A DNA stretch of 64,000 nucleotides. It comes from Filosporella fistucella. Taxonomy: Eukaryota; Ascomycota; Leotiomycetes; Helotiales. The notes beneath the pieces are model-generated. The model did no database searches. It had not been told where the DNA came from and saw only the letters and a list, made by a program, of their open reading frames with translations. Position numbers and translations under genes: made by a program. Shown here piece by piece: positions 59,506-64,000 of the stretch (position 1 is the first letter of the stretch; every line of letters begins with the position of its first letter). The DNA lies in the NCBI GenBank assembly GCA_030077755.1, contig JAQJZZ010000007.1:434001-498000 (forward strand), in the 5' to 3' direction.

Positions 59506-60384
59506 TATTCACAATGGCCGTCCTCTCGAAATGGAAGATAGTATACAGAGGGTTCTCTGTTCTTTGCGAACAAAGATGCTTCGCTGCTTACTTATGAAGG
59601 ATCCCAGGCACGGTTTCAGAGGCTTCTGTCGTGCTGAGTGAAGGCAAAATGGTGGCTTGTAATTTGCTTGGAGGCTTACTGCGCGTTTAGCGGGGTATAT
59701 TGGGAAGAGGGGCCTTGTTCCTGGGAACGAGATACGATGCGCCTGAGTTTTTTTATGCGAGAGGAATGAGAGGCTCTGAGGTTCTGTGAATAATGGGAAA
59801 AGAGAAAAAGACTGAAATCACAGTCACTGATGGAATATGGTTTTATCTAAAGTATCTCGTTGCAACGGTCAACGGGCACAGGCAAATTATTATGGTCTCG
59901 AGCCCTCGACGTAATTCGTGCTTGAGTTATTCCTACAGGGATGTTAAGATGGCTTGGCCTAAAAACTCGTCATCGGGCTGCGACTCCACGCACGGCTTTT
60001 GCCTTGCGAGTCAACGAGACAAGCTTCGAGTAAGGGTGGGTTTTGTTTTTCTCGGGGGTTACCAATATTACTGGGCCGAACTATCTCCATCAGTTATCCA
60101 TTCATATATTGTTTAACTCATCTCGAATTCTTGGAATTATTCTTATCAGACTCTTTTTGCACTGCCCTGTCCACAGAGCAAACCCGAGGTTGCCAATATC
60201 TCGCAAGAAGAAATCCAAGTTGAAGTCCCTGGGCGCCCAGCTCTCACTTCACGGCACCTGATCGAGTCCAATGTCCCCACCTCAGCCCTGAGGTCTTGAA
60301 GTCTTGGTACGGCTCTCGGCAAGATCCTATTCATAGTTCTCGATAGTCTAGTAAATTTTTGTCCCCTTTGACAACGTTCTAGAA
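59506..60384. other. Intergenic, 0.9 kb
   Basis: Promoter of the PX gene and trailer of the coiled-coil gene. ORFs at 59793-60334 have no features. Confidence 0.6.
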
Positions 60385-61488
60385 TTATAACTCGTCAAAC
60401 ACTTTCAGTCTCGGATCTTCTTCCGGCTTGTCTGCTGTCTTCCGCAATTCTTCCAAAGCATTGCTGGATTTCCTTTTCAAGGACCAGGACTCATTCCTGA
60501 TTGCCTCCATGTCTGGTATCTTTCCTAACAGACCACTGGCGTTTAGAGGCTTCATGACTCCTGGTCCTTGAGTCTTGGCTGGTGTGTACTGGAATGCCAC
60601 CAGAATAATAATAATCGCTGCAACGATAGACATCAAAATCCATAAGATCCTTAGCCGTTTTCTTGTTTTCTCCTGCCATTCTTCCTCGGCCTTCTCCCAG
60701 CCTTCAACTCGTTGCCTGACGATATCCACTCTTCCGCCCAGGACTTGGATCTTATCCCTCCCCTTTTGGACTCTCTCCTTCAGAGCATCAATTCTCTTTT
60801 CTTGATCTTCAAAGCCTTCGAACCCGTCAAGTTGTGTATTAAATTCCCTTTGCACCTCCTTCGATTCGGCTTTGAACTCGCCATTCAAATGTCTGGTCAT
60901 ATCTGCCAGCTCTTTTAGTGATGTGATCGTGTTCTGAAGCATACTGAGTTTTTCGAGAACTGAATAATATGTATTATCGAGACGTCTCGTGGTGTTGTTG
61001 GAGAGTGTGTTCAAACCCAATAACGCGTTCCGCAATTCACTTTATAACTATGTCAGTAACTTGCTTAAATAATTGTGATTGAGCACAAACGTAGCCCTGA
61101 CAACTCCCTTTTCCCTCTCCTCCTTCACCTCTCCTGGCCTGAGAAGCCTCTTCTCTGGAATGACAAACATGGTGTTATCGTCCTTTCCACCGTAGACACT
61201 TCCCCTCCTACTAACATCTCTGCTCTCGCTTGGTGTATGGCCTTCACTCCTGCTAGTATTTTCTACGTTTGTATTACTTTGCGAAATCGGCTGGGCGAAT
61301 TGGGGATCTTTATGGCGATGGTGAATGTGAGGGTGATGATGATGTCGGTGGGCTTTAGGGACTGAGGGAGGGGAGATCTCGCTGATAGATCTTGTTGTGA
61401 GATGTTTAGGGCGGACAGGTGTGCTCTGGCCTACATGCCCAGCTTTTGCAAATTCTGGAAACGGTCCAGACATTGAATATTGCGGCAT
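60385..61488 (-). CDS. Coiled-coil protein with one membrane segment, unknown
   Basis: Exons 61488-61091 and 61039-60385 give 350 aa. The 51-bp intron has donor GTTTGT, branch TACTGAC and acceptor AAAG. The N-terminal third is disordered, Ser/His-rich (HRHHHHPHIHHRHKD), then RPGEVKEEREKGVVRATELRNALLGLN leads into long heptad-like helices (about residues 140-265). A hydrophobic segment (ILWILMSIVAAIIIILVAFQY, about 270-290) is followed by 55 polar residues. This resembles proteins with a cytosolic coiled coil and a C-terminal anchor, such as ER or nuclear-envelope tethers. No named family is recognised. The in-frame ATG at 61473 (MSGPF) is an alternative start. Confidence 0.7.
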
Positions 61489-62170
61489 ATCAATCTACCC
61501 TTTCTCATCATCCCTGGGAGTCCGAACGCGAGGTTGTCAAACCTACGAGGCTGATGACCCAAGGGAAACTTGTAGGGTGACCATTGGTGCCGGAAGTGCA
61601 ACTATCATGTGGATCCGCTCGATCATTGTGCGTAGCCTTGCATCGCAAAAGTCGAAATTGCAATAGGAAAAGATATTCACCAGCGGATGATTCTCAGCGT
61701 AAATTTTGTAACCTCAAATGAAGTCTGACTGTTGATTATGCATGGCTGTGCAAATTATACATAAATAGTCTGAGAAGCTAGTAATTGCCAGCGAAGTCAA
61801 GTCTGTATAATGTGTATGAGGGAAAACGATGACATGGGCGGGAATTTCAGATGATGGTTTTAAATCATCTGATCCCCTAAAAAGGTTCACATGGACATGT
61901 TTTCTCTAGAAATTACAAGCCGCTCTTTCAAAAGCAAGCTTGCCAATAATTTCTATCCGTACTCCATCCAAGTCGAAGGTTCTCCATTGGAAAGCGACTC
62001 ATCTTTTGGGATTGAAGAGGGCCGTTTTCAATGGGAACTTATCGCTCCGAACAATTATTGCCTGGAGGAGTTCCTCTGCATCATATGAATCTCCCGAAGA
62101 GAATTCCCAACGCCGCAAATACTTTTTTCTCCCAAACGCCCGCTATGCCAAATATACATCCGTCAGGGTA
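61489..62170. other. Intergenic, 0.7 kb
   Basis: No gene seen; both flanking genes are on the - strand. Confidence 0.6.
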
Positions 62171-62637
62171 TCATGACTTCAACATTTTGTTCCTCTTCTC
62201 CTTTCTCTTTAATCTCTCGACTCGTTTCCGGTGCATAGTCTCAGCTAACTTCTCGTATCTTGCTTTTTCCTCTTTCGCTGCGCGCTTTTCCTTGATCTTT
62301 TGAATTTTGGCCTGGAGAATTGTTAGTCTGGTAAAAAAAATAAAAATACCCCACCAGGACAACGAACCTGTCTGTCTGCCTCCTTCTCATCTTTCATTTC
62401 CTTCTCCTTGGCTTTCACTGCTGCCATAGCTTTGCGCTCCTCCTGTCGCTTTTCATAATTGGAATTACCGGCTTTTGGCCTGAATGCAGCTCTAGGTTCA
62501 TGCCATTGTTTCCCTGCAAAAATTTAGATATTAATTTTCTTCCCACCATGATTAAGATGCATACCATTCTTGCGCATTCCCTGAGGAGCGGTAATCGAGC
62601 TTGAAGAAGCAGCTTCGACTGCAGTATCTGTCGACAT
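62171..62637 (-). CDS. CGR1: rRNA-processing protein Cgr1
   Basis: Exons 62637-62565, 62513-62368 and 62311-62171 give 119 aa, matching the small Cgr1 family. A nucleolar protein needed for pre-rRNA processing and 60S subunit assembly. Seen: a short Ser-rich start, [19 protein letters not shown], then an Arg/Lys/Glu-rich single helix ([33 protein letters not shown]) ending in [18 protein letters not shown], the family's hallmark end. Introns are 51 and 56 bp; donors are GTATGC and GTTCGT, with a CTAAC branch in intron 2. It faces the mitochondrial carrier gene across 772 bp. Confidence 0.95.
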
Positions 62638-63409
62638 GGTTAATGCTGAGACAATGGATTCTATGACGGAGGTTGAAGTTGGACGAAGGTGGGTTGCAGA
62701 CTCGTCCAGATTGGCTTATCGATTTGATCTCGGGAAAAAGTTAAAAAAGGATCTGATAAGAATTTTAGCGCTAGTTGCGCAACACCTCGAATTTTGTGCG
62801 TGGTTTTTTCCTCCTCTGCAGAAAACGTCACCCTAACACTGCCGATGACTCCATAATTGTCCAACATTGCCCACTCGTGGTGTGCAAACTCACAAATTGT
62901 ACTCTAGTGTCTATGCGGGGTTTCCTCTTAAGAAAGAGCTCACCCTGACTCTTCCTTGACCGCTTCTCGCAATGCTACCACGATAGGCTATCGATAAGGG
63001 TCGACGACAACAACTTCACGAACTCATCTGCCAATTCTTTACTCAATCTGCACATAATTGATCTAAAAGTTTCGATGGGATCACAGTCATAGCAAGAAGT
63101 GCCTCGACGCCTTCTTGCCTCGCGCACCAACAACGTTGAATTCACAATCCTCCGGGTGTCGTCCTACTTGTCACCATCCCCGCCCGCCGCAAAGGATTGT
63201 GTAACCTCGGCCGCCTTTCGACTGCCTGATTGACATCCACCAACAACCATATTGTCAGTCTGAGTAGCGACGAACTACAATTCGGGGAATCGAGACGGTG
63301 TTGGAAGTTGGTCACGCCAAGCCGTACAAAATAATACCATACGAAGGCTTCATAGAACCCCACCACCGATCGCGGAAGCTCCACAGACATTACCCAGGTG
63401 GAACACAAA
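62638..63409. promoter_or_regulatory. Divergent promoter region, CGR1 / carrier
   Basis: No gene in these 772 bp. The ORF on the - strand at 63142-63426 overlaps the carrier start and shows no family features. Confidence 0.4.
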
Positions 63410-64000
63410 ATGTCGATAGCTACCACTTCGGATTTTGCTGAGACCTCTCCAGCATTTACTGTGACTGGCAGAGAAGCTCTAATGGACGCCGTTGAGGATA
63501 TTGTTTTTGGCTCGGTGAGCTTTACCCTGGAACATTCCTGAATGTATTACTGACCCCTCCAGATTGCCGGTGTGGCAGGCAAATATATTGAATACCCATT
63601 TGACACTGTTAAAGTTCGTCTTCAATCGCAGCCAGATCACCTCCCTCTTCGTTATACTGGTCCACTTGACTGTTTTCGACAATCTATTCGCAGCGATGGT
63701 CTCTTGGGACTTTATCGCGGAATATCTGCCCCCCTAGTTGGTGCAGCGTTGGAAACATCGTCCTTATTCTTCTGGGAAAGAGTGGGGCGAGAGGGACTCT
63801 TCAAGGCTGGACTCTACAAGCGTGATAAACCACTACCATTGTCGGCATTGTGGTTAACAGGTGCCATTTCTGGTGCTTTCACAAGTTTGGTCCTCACTCC
63901 AGTTGAGCTGGTCAAATGCAAAATCCAGGTTCCAGTCACAACAAGCACCGATGGAATGATTCACAAGGCGCCAACACCATTGACTGTCATTCGAGAAGTA
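63410..64000 (+). CDS. ORT1: Mitochondrial carrier, ornithine-transporter type, 5' part
   Basis: Exon 1 63410-63514, 48-bp intron (GTGAGC, ACTGAC, CCAG), exon 2 from 63563 running off the window; 181 codons are visible and open. The inner-membrane carrier exchanges basic amino acids (ornithine/citrulline, arginine type) if the call to yeast Ort1/Arg11, Neurospora arg-13, is right. Seen: [27 protein letters not shown], which is the first solcar signature Px[DE]xx[KR]x[KR]; [23 protein letters not shown]; then the second signature [13 protein letters not shown]. The first half of the three-fold repeat is complete. Substrate type is inferred from overall similarity, not from a fixed residue. Confidence 0.85.

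Noticed and set aside
63142..63426. 94-codon - ORF at the carrier start
   Set aside because: It overlaps the well-supported carrier start codon and has no features.
1..64000. CRISPR array, rRNA operon, insertion sequences
   Set aside because: The window is fungal nuclear DNA; no regular repeats with spacers, no rRNA-like blocks and no transposase motifs were seen.

Overview
The window is nuclear DNA of a filamentous ascomycete fungus. Short introns (about 44-110 bp) with GTRNGT donors, CTRAC-type branch sites and YAG acceptors, moderate GC, and gene content (cellobiose dehydrogenase, Clr5-domain protein, GT69/CAP59-type glycosyltransferase, secreted PAN/Apple protein) fit Pezizomycotina. The overall character recalls Leotiomycetes/Helotiales, but that rank is an inference. 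I see no virus, no CRISPR array, no rRNA or tRNA gene and no intact transposon.

Layout, left to right: 3' end of a GT69-like glycosyltransferase (1-423, +); an Old Yellow Enzyme (1526-2635, +); a gene with two SUMO-interaction-like motifs and a decayed-looking 3' tail (3025-5440, +); cytoplasmic dynein intermediate chain (5863-8028, -) divergent from ATP synthase subunit e (8457-9002, +); STT3 (9754-12309, +); an unknown 818-residue Cys-pair protein (12970-15704, +); a ferric reductase with an in-frame stop at one exon junction (17277-19795, +); a Clr5/TPR-like protein (19958-22281, -); a Ser-rich small ORF (23322-23900, +); a secreted carboxylesterase (24404-26271, -); a Rex1-type RNA exonuclease (28960-31248, -) divergent from a Mis18-domain protein with three tandem zinc fingers (31744-34094, +); a SET/MYND protein (35480-37106, -); a secreted PAN-like protein (37705-38978, -); proteasome RPT1 (40493-42137, -) divergent from chaperonin CCT4 (42426-44267, +); SDH1 (46580-48774, -); cellobiose dehydrogenase (50645-53315, +); a PX-domain protein (56400-59505, -); a coiled-coil membrane protein (60385-61488, -); CGR1 (62171-62637, -); and the 5' part of a mitochondrial ornithine-type carrier (63410-64000, +).

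Most of the window is housekeeping: protein folding and turnover, N-glycosylation, respiration, ribosome biogenesis, RNA processing. Accessory or lifestyle genes are interspersed: CDH, carboxylesterase, ferric reductase, OYE, PAN protein. Exon structures were worked out by hand from splice signals and reading-frame continuity; for every multi-exon gene called with high confidence the exon lengths sum to whole codons.

The most unusual items are the Mis18-type gene, whose C2HC fingers are cut at the same homologous position by three phase-0 introns with two identical-length 105-nt exons; the SIM gene with a stop, frameshifts and a damaged 81-nt repeat; the ferric reductase stop codon; the low-complexity insertion beside the catalytic His of the esterase; and the shared RPT1/CCT4 promoter. 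I did not find a clearly new multi-gene system.
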